Of a stretch of DNA of 64,000 bases, positions 36,009 through 45,897 are shown in pieces. The notes beneath the pieces were generated by a model. That model had not been told where the DNA came from, ran no database searches, and saw only the letters and a list, made by a program, of their open reading frames with translations. The position numbers were made by a program, and so were the translations under genes. The stretch lies in the NCBI GenBank assembly GCA_030490835.1, contig CM059971.1, forward strand, positions 45,246,012 through 45,310,011, given 5' to 3'. The first letter of the stretch is position 1. The number at the start of each line of letters is the position of its first letter. This DNA comes from Annona cherimola (Eukaryota > Streptophyta > Magnoliopsida > Magnoliales > Annonaceae).

Positions 36009-37715
36009 TGTTGGTCCCGAGTTAATGGCAAAACCCAAGAGGGGAGGGGTGAATTGGGTTCTTATAAAATTCTTTGGTAAATTAAAAAATTAACCCCTTG
36101 AAAGTTTAATCCCCTTGATTAATGAAATGAAATGGAAAGCAATATAATGTAGAGAGCAGAAATATAAATCAAGCACACAAGATTTTTATAGTGGTTCGGG
36201 CAACCTCCCTACTCCACTCTTCCAAGCTCACACTCCTTGTGACTTGGGTTCCACTATTGTATTCCTCAAATACAATTAGAGCCATTGCTCTCTTCTAGAT
36301 TTCATCTCTAGGGGGCTTCAACAAATCTCAGCACAAGTAGGTGATGAGTTCCACTCCAATCACATACTACTTTGCCTTTACTTGATCTTAGTTCCTCAAA
36401 CTAAATCAAGTTCAATACAAACAAATGAAATAATAAAAGAGTCTACACTTTACAGATGTGTAGTAGCAATTTGGCGCAGAGAAGAACTCGTAGTATTGGC
36501 TTTGAAGATTCAGAAGTTGAGCTCTTGCAGTTTGAAGCAAAGTTCTTCTTCTTTGAATGGCTTGATCTCTTAAAGCTCTTGTAGATGGGAGTTAAGCACA
36601 CTTAATGATTCTCAACTACTTCCCTCGTCCATAATGAATGCCTTTTATAAATGTGGAGAGAATCCGAACGTTTGAAGGTAGGTGGCGCGCATTTAATGCG
36701 CCAACGTTCAAATATTTTCCGACCGTTGCGACCCAAGTCGCAGGTGGAGTCGACTTCGGGTGCGACTTCACCCAAGTCGCAGATGGAGTCGACTTCGGGT
36801 GCGACTTCGCCTTCCGTAGCAATCTTCAAGTTCCAGATTGGGTCGACTTGGGCATCGACTTGACCCAAGTCGCAGGTGGAGTCGACTTCGGGTGCGACTT
36901 CACCTTGGCAGGAAGCTTGATGAACTTGAGTCCATGAGATTTGAATCATGTAATCTTTGACCAATCTTCTTAGTTGAGTTTATGTGTCTTGCTTGGACTT
37001 GGATTAGTCTTCAAATGTTGTAGACCTTGTGAATCTTGGAGAGCTTGAAAACTTGTAAGGTTGATTTGCCTTTGATTCATGCACCTTGCTCTCTTTTGAT
37101 ATTAATCTTCATATATTGAATTTCTTCACCTTTAGAATAAGTTTGAAGCGTGCCTTGGACTTGAAAATCTTAGGTTGATAATGAGCTTGTACCCTTGATT
37201 TGGATTTGAAAAATTCCAAGTTGATCTTGAAAATGAGCTTGAGTCTGTATTTTGGACATTGAAGAACTCAAGTCGATCTCGGGGTCGACTTCATCTGCGA
37301 CTTCACCCAAGTCGCACCTGGAGTCGACTTCGTTTGCGACTTCGGCATTTTTGTACCCCAAAATCAGCTCTGGAGTGTTTTTGCCGTCTGAAGATGATGC
37401 TGGAGTCGACTTCGTTTGCGACTTGGCTTCCCAAGTCGCAAGTGGAGTCGACTTGGCCTGCGACTTCACCTGCTTTTCCTTCCAATTTGAATTTTTCTCT
37501 GTGGTTTGTTTTGGAGTCGAATATGGAGTCGACTTTGGGATCGACTTCAGCCTAAGTCGAAGTCCAAGTAGACTTGGATATCGACTTGGCTAATTTATTC
37601 CTTAAATCATTAAGCAAAATCATCAGTAATCACCTTATACTCAATTTTAACTTTGTTAATCATCAAAACTCATGCTTTGGTCAATTTTGTTTTGTTTTAA
37701 ACATTGTTTCCAACA
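36009..37715 (-). repeat. 3' LTR (left) of minus copia
   Basis: 1707 bp with TGTTGG...CCAACA ends. Dyad arrays on AAGTCG/CGACTT lie at about 36736-36900 and 37268-37590, on either side of a dyad-free stretch. Several overlapping open frames on both strands arise from those dyads and are not genes. Confidence 0.9.
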
Positions 37716-37729
37716 ATCTCCCCCTTTTT
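37716..37729 (-). other. Polypurine tract of minus copia
   Basis: The minus strand reads AAAAAGGGGGAGAT next to the 3' LTR, identical to the plus copia tract. Confidence 0.85.
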
Positions 37730-37990
37730 GATGATTGACAAAATTAAGTTGAGCTTGTACCTTTCAAGATAATCACATTCATATAGTTTTCAAAACAGAT
37801 CATATCTTTCAAACAGAGTATAGTAAATATGAAATACATAGCAAGCATGAAACACATATATGAGCATAAACAATTTCATAAATCAATCATTTTTACAGAT
37901 TACACTGTAAAGCAAAAATGAAACCTAGATACAAACTACCCGACCCAAAATGCTCTAAAAACTCTCAAAAAACAACTCTATCCTATTCTA

Positions 37991-38004
37991 TCTCCCCCTT
38001 TTTG
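37991..38004 (-). other. Second polypurine-tract-like site, minus copia
   Basis: The minus strand reads CAAAAAGGGGGAGA about 275 bp upstream of the main tract, just beyond the stop of the additional ORF. It corresponds to 7764-7780 in the plus copia. Confidence 0.55.
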
Positions 38005-39629
38005 TCAATCTTTCAAAAATGGTTCAATCACCAAGGATTTGGTGAATTGAAATTGGGAAATGGGATATGATGATTGAATGGATTTGATAGGACGAACATG
38101 AGTAGAGGAATAGAAGGAAGAAACTGGAGCGGGAGTCGGATCTTGATGAACTGATCCTGAATCGAAAGGATCAAGCTCTAGTATGGGTCGATTTTTGTGT
38201 CGGCCCGATGCAAGATGGTATCTAATGGTACGCATTTCCCGATCGATTCGATCTTGTCGGGAATGCATATCATTAATGGCAGTAAGAACTTCGGCCACGA
38301 GACTGGTCATTCGATCCTCTTGATGACCCATTTCCTCTCGTAGAGCAGATATCTCATCTTTAATGCTCTGTAATGTGACCTCTTGAGATGACGGTGGAGG
38401 CGCTCGATCAGGTGCAGCAGATCCCTATGGAGAGTAGGATCCGTGCGTCACAGGAGATACCGGCTCCTCGGGAACGTCTCGGGGTGGAGCAGATGGTGCC
38501 TCGGGAGGCTGCTCCCCCTCAGTCTGTGCACGGCCTTCTTGCTCACGAGCTGGTTCGCCCAACTTTTCTCGTATCCTATCATCCCTGAACTGCTTCAAAT
38601 TGATCTTCATTCGTTGGAGCAATGCCTTATTGATGGCATTTGTGGTTTTAGGGATTTCAAATGGTTCACCGTCAATGTCTACCTCATAATATTCGAGGAT
38701 CCTCGTGATCCATGTCCCGTAGGGAAGAACTCCTCTCAGATTGTCCTTTCGACATGCCAAGGCTTCTAGGAATAGTCTTGGAGACTGATCTTGACTTTGT
38801 TGACTAATTTCCATAGAATCATGGCTTCCTGCGGATTGAGCTGATTCCTTCCACCGCCTTTCGGATAAATGCAGTGAGCAATGAGTAAACGAAGGACTCT
38901 CAGCCGTGGAGAAAGATCCATGTAATGTAGGAACTTGGTTCCTGCATGATACTTGTTACTCTTGGTTAGCTCATTGTAGATTTTCTCCATTGTAAGATCC
39001 CGGGGAAGTGATTCTTCTTCGGATGGAACTTCGAGAATTCTTCCTATTTTCTGTATTGTTCTTTCTTGATCTGGGTTAACCATTGTTCCCAAAAATATTT
39101 CTGTGCCTTTGACAAAGGTTGAAAAATTGTTATCATCCCACAGATAGTAAAACATCCTTGTCAGATCAGGATATACTCTTTCATCTGTCTTCAGCAATCT
39201 TATCCATCCCTGATAATCCAGTAGCTCTTCTATGTCGAATTCATAATCATTGAGAAATTTAATATCAATGATCTTTGGGATGAATACCTTTCTTTCGTAG
39301 AAACGTTTGTAAAATCTACTATGCTGAAGCTCTGTTTTGAAGTAGGTTGTGGGCATTTTCAGAACTTGCCCCTTTTTGATTGGGATCCTTCCAGTGTTTG
39401 AGCTTTGAGGTTGACTTTCTGACCTCTGAGCTCGATCTGAGGATTGGGTAGCGGTTTGAAATTTAACCCTTTTACCCGTTGACGTTGAGGGTTCCTCTCT
39501 TGCTCGCTTAGCAAGTGTCCTCTGTTTCCTAGGAACTTCCTCCTCTGTATTTGACCTTGAAGGTCTAGGCACAGGTCTTTGTGTTGGTTTGGAGACTGCT
39601 AGCTTTGGGAGTCTTGGTTTTGGAGCCAT
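38005..39629 (-). pseudogene. Additional ORF in the env position, PF20167-like / SIRE env-like, broken
   Basis: Function is unknown. Read on the minus strand it starts with ATG at 39629. The first ~90 residues are basic, rich in K, R, P and S, with NLS-like clusters (PRKQR, GKRVKF). The next ~250 residues resemble the 'putative plant transposon protein' family (PF20167), also seen in SIRE env-like ORFs: a YPDLTRMFYYL segment, then FVKGTEIFLG, then LSPRLRVLRLLIAHCIYPKGGG. A frameshift at about 38770-38800 moves the frame; the family pattern continues with VLPYGTWITRIL. A TAG at 38425-38427 interrupts it again, after which the same frame continues into a charged heptad-like coiled coil (about 38380-38220). 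It lies between truncated pol and the 3' LTR in element sense. No signal peptide is visible. Family assignment is from memory of motif pattern. Confidence 0.6.
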
Positions 39630-39829
39630 TGATTTGAATTTAAGAGAAGGAAAATGACTGAGGCAAATGAGAGAGAGAGGAAAACAGTGCTGGAGAAATA
39701 GAAATAAAGAAAGAGAGAGAACTTGGAGAGAAGCTGAGATTTGAGAAAGAAAATGAGAAAGAGAAGAAAAAAAAATGCTGAGGAGTCAGTGAGAAGAAGA
39801 GACTGGGTTTGGACTGCTAGAGTTTGGAG
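39630..39829 (-). promoter_or_regulatory. CT-rich leader upstream of the additional ORF
   Basis: On the minus strand this 200-bp stretch is strongly CT-rich (runs of TCTCTC, TTCTTTCTC) right up to the ATG at 39629. Such composition is typical of plant 5' UTRs and pyrimidine-patch promoters. No TATA box is evident. It could be the leader of a captured host transcript or a subgenomic promoter. Confidence 0.4.
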
Positions 39830-42263
39830 AGAAACAGGTATTGCCGGAACGACAGTTGCCGGATAGAGCCGTTTTCGTCTGTGTCGATCTTGATCGTAGA
39901 ACTCATTGGAGTATTTGCTCCTTTGCCATTTTGCATTCCAAATTTCTTGAGCATTTCTTTGACATATTTGGACTGATTTACAAATATCCCTTCTTTTTGC
40001 TGCTTGATTTGTAGCCCGAGAAAGAAATTCAATTCTCCCATCATGCTCATTTCGAATTCGCTCTGCATGATCTTAGAAAATTCTTGGCATAAAGTTTCGT
40101 TAGTAGCTCCAAATATTATATCGTCTACATAAATTTGTACAATTAAAATGTTTTTACTTTTATACTTAATGAACAAGGTAGTATCAATTTTCCCTCTTTG
40201 AAACTCATGATCAATCAAAAATCTATTCAACCTTTCATACCAAACTCTTGGAGCTTGTTTTAGTCCATATAATGCTTTGGTCAATTTATAAACATATTTT
40301 GATTGATCATTTTCTTCAAATCCTGGGGGTTGTTCAACATATACTTTTTCATTCAAATATCCGTTCAGAAATGCGCTTTTCACATCCATTTGAAACAATT
40401 TGAAATTCATATGAGAAGCAAATGCTAGTAAAATACGTATGGCTTCTAATCTAGCCACAGGTGCATATGATTCTTCAAAGTCAATTCCTTCTTCTTGGGA
40501 ATAACCTTTGGCTACTAATCTGGCCTTGTTCCTAATTACAAGTCCGCTTTCGTCTAATTTGTTCTTAAACACCCATTTGGTACCAATAATTGTATGACCA
40601 TTTGGTCTATGAACTAAATGTCATACATTGTTCCTTTCAAATTGGTTTAGCTCTTCTTGCATTGCAATGACCCAGTTTTCATCATTGAGAGCTTGTTCAA
40701 TGGTAGTTAGTTCGATTTTTTATACAAAAGCATATTGTCCACAAATGTTTTGTTTTGATCTTCTAGTTTTCACTCCTTCATACACATTTCCAATGACTTG
40801 CTCAATTGGATGGGCATTTTTGAACTTTAAATCAGTTGGAGGTTTGTAAGAATCATTACCTTCACTTACCTCTTCCTCTATGAGGTTTTCTGGCTTGAGC
40901 TCGATTTCCTTTGGTTGTTCTTTTCCTTTTGTTTCATCTGCATCACTTAACTCATCCTCCTTTCTCGGAGTTTGGTTAAATTCATCAAAGACAACATGTA
41001 TCGACTCTTCTACAACTTGGTTTCGTTTATTGAATACTCTATATGCTTTGCTATTTGATGAGTAACCAAGGAATATTGCTTCATCACTTTTAGCATCTAG
41101 TTTTCCCAAGTTGGTTTTTCCATTGTTCAAAACATAGCATGTGCATCCAAAAGCATGAAAATAAGAGATATTTGGTTTTCTTCCTTTCCATAGCTCATAT
41201 GGGGTCTTTTTCAAGATTGCTCTAATGGTAACTCGATTCAAAACATGACATGCTGTATTTACAACTTCATCCCAAAATTTCTTGGATAGTTTGCTCTCAT
41301 TTAGCATTGTTCTAGCCATCTCTTGTATAGTTCTGTTTTTCCTTTCAACTACTCCATTTTGTTGTGGAGTTCTTGGTGCAGAAAATGTGTGATGAATTCC
41401 TTTTTCATTACATAATTCTATGAATCGTTTGTTTTCAAATTCACCACCATGATCACTTCTTATAGTTATAATAGTACTTTATTTTTCATTTTGCACCAAA
41501 TTTACAAAAGTTGCAAACATAGAGAAGGCTTCATCTTTGCTAGCTAAGAGAATTATCCATGTGAATCTTGAAAAATCATCAACAATTACAAACACATATT
41601 TCTTTCCACCAATGGTTAAAATATCGGATGGCCCATATAGATCCATGTGTAGTAATTCAAGTGGCCTAGTGGTGGAAATTTCCTTTTTGGTAGAGAAAGG
41701 CATTTTAGGTTGTTTTGATAATTGACATGCCTTGAAAATTTTGTCCTTGTCATATTTCAACTTTGGCAATCCTTCTACCAAACTCTTTTTCCATAGGGTC
41801 TTTATATTTCCCATGTTTATATGTCAAAGCCTTTTATGCCAAACCCATAGATCATTATCAATGGCCATTAGACATTGACCATCTAATTCATCAAGTGAAA
41901 CCAAATATACATTTCCATGTCTTTTTCCACTAAACATGATATGTTCTCCATCAAATACATTACATATGGATGATTCAAACACAACCTTGTATCCTTTGTC
42001 ACATAATTGACTAATGCTCATTAGATTGTGCTTGAGTCCTTCAACAAACAAAACATCTTCCATGCATGCATTTGAAATACTATATATGTTTCCTTTACCT
42101 TTAATTTTACCTTTCTCATTATTACCAAAGGCAACCGTTCCATCGTTGAAGGCTTAAGTTTATGAAATAAACTTCTTTCTCCGGTCATATGCCTTGAACA
42201 ACCACTGTCCATGAACCATACATTGTTTGCTTTTGCCTTAAAACATATCTGAAAAATAAACAA
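39830..42263 (-). pseudogene. pol: Broken, truncated copia pol
   Basis: Colinear with the intact pol at 4464-7538: protease with the normal D-S-G-C motif, GAG-pre-integrase, integrase core and reverse transcriptase with intact YVDD. Lesions on the minus strand: a one-base deletion shortly after the protease motif (near 42153), then in-frame stops near 41826 (GGA to TGA), 41479 (CAA to TAA), 40720 and about 40620 (TGG to TGA). Pol similarity ends within a few residues after the [15 protein letters not shown] segment (about 39860), so all of RNase H and the pol C-terminus are gone, and the frame runs into unrelated sequence. Non-functional. Confidence 0.88.
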
Positions 42264-42270
42264 GTAAATC

Positions 42271-44136
42271 TTATCTCTTTGGTACCCATTTTATGGGTCC
42301 ATTTGGGTTAGTAATATAATTCAATTTTTGTTGCTCTAACTTAGAAAGCCCAAATCTTGTGTTCCTTGGAATCCAAACTAATTTTGCACCATGGTCATAT
42401 AGTTTCTTAAAGTTACATTTGTAGGTTTTATGACCCATTTTATTGCAAAAATTGCAAGCCATAGGTAATCTTGGAATAGGCCTCCAAGTATGTAATGGTT
42501 CAAACGTTGGCCTTCTAGTCCACATAGCATTTTTCCTTTGTGGCTTGTGTATAGGTGCAGTTTTGGTTTGATATTTCCTAAGTATTGGCACATTTGATTT
42601 GCCACTTTCTTTTTGCTCAAATGTATAGTATCCAAGACCTCTTTTATTTGTTTGGGAGGTCATGTTCAGAAATATTTTTACATTTTCTCCTGGATTAGAG
42701 AACTTGGCTAATGATTCATTTAATGATTCGTTCTCCTTTTTCAGTTTCTCTACTTCTTTCAAAAGCAAATCATTTTCATCTTTCAATTTTGATGAACTTT
42801 CAGCTAGTTTTCCATTTGCAACAATAACGTAGTTACATTGTTGTCTTTTTAATGACAACTTGTTTCCTAGCTTTTTGATTTCTTCATATAATGAATCATA
42901 TGTGATTTGCAGTTCTTCTAATTCAGCACATTTGAGGCATTCTTGAAAAGAGGAATAACTTGATTGAGAATAGCAAGGTTTGGAAGTTACCTCTTCATTG
43001 CTTGTGCACTTTGTTGAGATGGTTTATTCTTCCAAAACTTCAGTTGTGTTCAAACACAACAAGTTTTCTTCTTGTTCGATCCGTGCCATGCAGCATATTC
43101 TAGCATAATTTGCCGCCTCGAATTTGTCGGTTGAGGAGCTGCTTGTTGATGAGGTTTCTTCATTGACGTACATGCCTCTTCCTTTTGGCCTTTGATATTT
43201 TCTGTTTTCATGTCTTTCCCTCCTTTCTTGTTGATCCTTTGGTCTCTCTTCCGGTGTAGGACATTGGGCTTGCATATGTCCCATACCGCCGCATCTATAG
43301 CACTTTGTTGGATCCTTCTTCTTCTCTCTTCGTGGTCTTTCTTTGAAGTTTTTGAAGTTCCTTCCTTTTCTCACAAACTTTCGAAATTTGCGAGTGAGCA
43401 GTGGTATGTCTTCATCATCGTTGTGAGATGAGGAGGTAGATTCTTCTGAGGTGGCCTTTAGTGCAATAGCTTTCTTCCCTTTGTGTTGATCTTCATTTCT
43501 TCTCTTGATTAGTTCATGTGACGTTAATGAGCTAATAAGATCTTCTAACTTTAAAGTATTTAGGTCTTTGGCTTCTTCTATTGCTGTAATCTTTGGAGTC
43601 CATGATTCCGGTAGAGCCCTTAGAATCTTCATAACCTGTTCAGATTTAGAGATAGCCTTTCCAAGACCTTTCAATGCGTTAATAATTTTAGAAAATCTGG
43701 CAAACATCTCAGAAATATTTTCTTTATCTAACATTTTGAAGCTTTCCAATTCTCCTATCAGAATATTTCTCGTAGTGCCTTGGACTTGAGAGCTTCCTTC
43801 ATAAATAGATGTTAGAGTATCCCATATTTCTTTAGCGGTTAGACAAGATGATACTCAATCATACTCGGAAGCCGTAAGAGCACAAAATAAAGAATTCATG
43901 GCCTTAGCATTGCTCTTAACGGTTCTTACTTCCTCTTCGGTCCACTTGGAAGCTCTTTCATCGCTAGGCAAAGTTACACCATCTTTGATTGCAATCCAAG
44001 AATCCATGTCGGTAGCCATAATGAGTTGCTTCATACGAAGCTTCCAATAGCCGAAATTGTTCCCATCAAACAATGGTGGCCTAGTAAATGATTCGCCTTC
44101 GGCAAATGCGGGAACGGAAGTAGATTGAGATGCCAT
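42271..44136 (-). pseudogene. gag: Broken copia gag
   Basis: Same plan as the gag at 2603-4456 in one reading frame: UBN2-type domain, CCHC knuckle (CYRCGGMGHMQAQC), coiled coil and second knuckle ([14 protein letters not shown]), ending in TAA. Two premature stops interrupt it: a CGA-to-TGA type change near 43855 and a TAA near 43024. The ATG at 44136 is the equivalent start. As in the plus copia, pol follows in a different frame after a TTTTTCAG motif. Confidence 0.88.
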
Positions 44137-44170
44137 GTCAATAAGATCTCTTTGGTAAGCTCAAAGACCT

Positions 44171-44182
44171 GCTCTGATACCA
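44171..44182 (-). other. Primer-binding site of minus copia
   Basis: The minus strand reads TGGTATCAGAGC two bases after the 5' LTR, a perfect Met-tRNA match. Confidence 0.88.
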
Positions 44183-44184
44183 CT

Positions 44185-45892
44185 TGTTGGTCCCGAGTTA
44201 ATGACAAAACCCAAGAGGGGAGGGGTGAATTGGGTTCTTATAAAATTCTTTGGTAAATTAAAAACTTAACCCCTTGAAATTTTAATCCCCTTGATTAATG
44301 AAATGAAATGGAAAACAATATAATGTAGAGAGCAGAAATATAAATCAAGCACACAAGATTTTTATAGTGGTTCGGGCAACCTCCCTACTCCACTCTTCCA
44401 AGCTCACACTCCTTGTGACTTGGGTTCCACTATTGTATTCCTCAAATACAATTAGAGCCACTGCTCTCTTCTAGATTCCAGCTCTAGGGGGCTTCAATAA
44501 ATCTCAGCACAAGTAGGTGATGAGTTCCACTCCAATCACACACTACTTTGCCTTTACTTGATCTTAGTTCCTCAAACTAAATCAAGTTCAATACAAACAA
44601 ATGAAATAACAAAAGAGTCTACACTTTACATATGTGTAGTAGCAATTTGGCGCAGAGAAGAACTCGTAGTATTGGCTTTGAAGATTCAGAAGTTGAGCTC
44701 TTGCAGTTTGAAGCAAAGTTCTTCTTCTTTGAATGGCTTGATCTCTTAAAGCTCTTGTAGATGGGAGTTAAGCACACTTAATGATTCTCAGCTACTTCCC
44801 TCGTCCATAATGAATGCCTTTTATAAATGTGGAGAGAATCCGAACGTTCGAAGGTAGGTGGCGCGCATTTAATGAGCCAACGTTCAAATATTTTCCGACC
44901 GTTGCGACCCAAGTCGCAGGTGGAGTCGACTTCGGGTGCGACTTCACCCAAGTCGCAGATGGAGTCGACTTCGGGTGCGACTTCGCCTTCCGTAGCAATC
45001 TTCAAGTTCCAGATTGGGTCGACTTGGGCATCGACTTGACCCAAGTCGCAGGTGGAGTCGACTTCGGGTGCGACTTCACCTTGGCAGGAAGCTTGATGAA
45101 CTTGAGTCCATGAGATTTGAATTATGTAATCTTTGACCAATCTTCTTAGTTGAGTTTATGCGTCTTGCTTGAACTTGGATTAGTCTTCAAATGTTGTAAA
45201 CCTTGTGAATCTTGAAGAGCTTGAAAACTTGTAAAGTTGATTTTCCTTTGATTCATGCACCTTGCTCTCTTTTGATATTAATCTTCATATCTTGAATTTC
45301 TTCACCTTTAGAATAAGTTTGAAGCTGTGCCTTGGACTTGAAAATCTTAGGTTGATAATGAGCTTGTACCCTTGATTTGGATTTGAAAAATTCCAAGTTG
45401 ATCTTGAAAATGAGCTTGAGTCGGTATTTTGGACATTGAAGAACTCAAGTCGATCTCGGGGTCGACTTCATCTGCGACTTCACCCAAGTCGCACCTGGAG
45501 TCGACTTCGTCTGCGACTTCGGCATTTTTGTACCCCAAAATCAACTCTGGAGTGTTTTTGCCGTCTGAAGTCGATGCTGGAGTCGACTTCGTTTGCGACT
45601 TGGCTTCCCAAGTCGCAAGTGGAGTCGACTTGGCCTGCGACTTCACCTGCTTTTCCTTCCAATTTGAATTTTGCTCTGTGGTCTGTTTTGGAGTCGAATA
45701 TAGAGTCGACTTTGGGATCGACTTCAGCCTAAGTCGAAGTCCAAGTCGACTTGGATATCGACTTGGCTAATTTATTCCTTAAATCATTAAGCAAAATCAT
45801 CAGTAATCACCTTATACTCAATTTTAACTTTGTTAATCATCAAAACTCATGCTTTGGTCAATTTTGTTTTGTTTTAAACATTGTTTCCAACA
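44185..45892 (-). repeat. 5' LTR (right) of minus copia
   Basis: 1708 bp, against 1707 for its partner; a few tens of scattered differences are visible, so it is older than the plus copia. It has the same dyad arrays (about 44908-45082 and 45445-45770). Confidence 0.9.
44818..44825 (-). promoter_or_regulatory. TATA box of minus copia 5' LTR
   Basis: TATAAAAG on the minus strand, between the dyad arrays and the gene-side end of the LTR, at the place equivalent to 1773 in the plus copia. Confidence 0.6.
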
Positions 45893-45897
45893 CTTTT

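Larger units (their letters stand above)
36009..45892 (-). mobile_element. Decayed SIRE-like copia element with an additional ORF
   Basis: The 9.9-kb element sits in the Athila leader with a perfect CTTTT duplication. 5' LTR 44185-45892, primer site 44171-44182, gag 44136-42271, pol 42263 to about 39830 (truncated), additional ORF 39629-38005, polypurine tract 37716-37729, 3' LTR 36009-37715. Coding frames carry many stops, several of the CpG or C-to-T decay type. It is a different subfamily from the plus copia: LTRs share plan but differ in sequence, and the 50-bp unit is single. Confidence 0.9.

Noticed and set aside
38388..38769. Plus-strand open frames opposite the additional ORF
   Set aside because: They are antisense to the minus-strand family-like frame and have no motif of their own.
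38005..39629. Classical retroviral envelope gene
   Set aside because: No signal peptide, transmembrane segment or cleavage site can be seen; only the position matches env.
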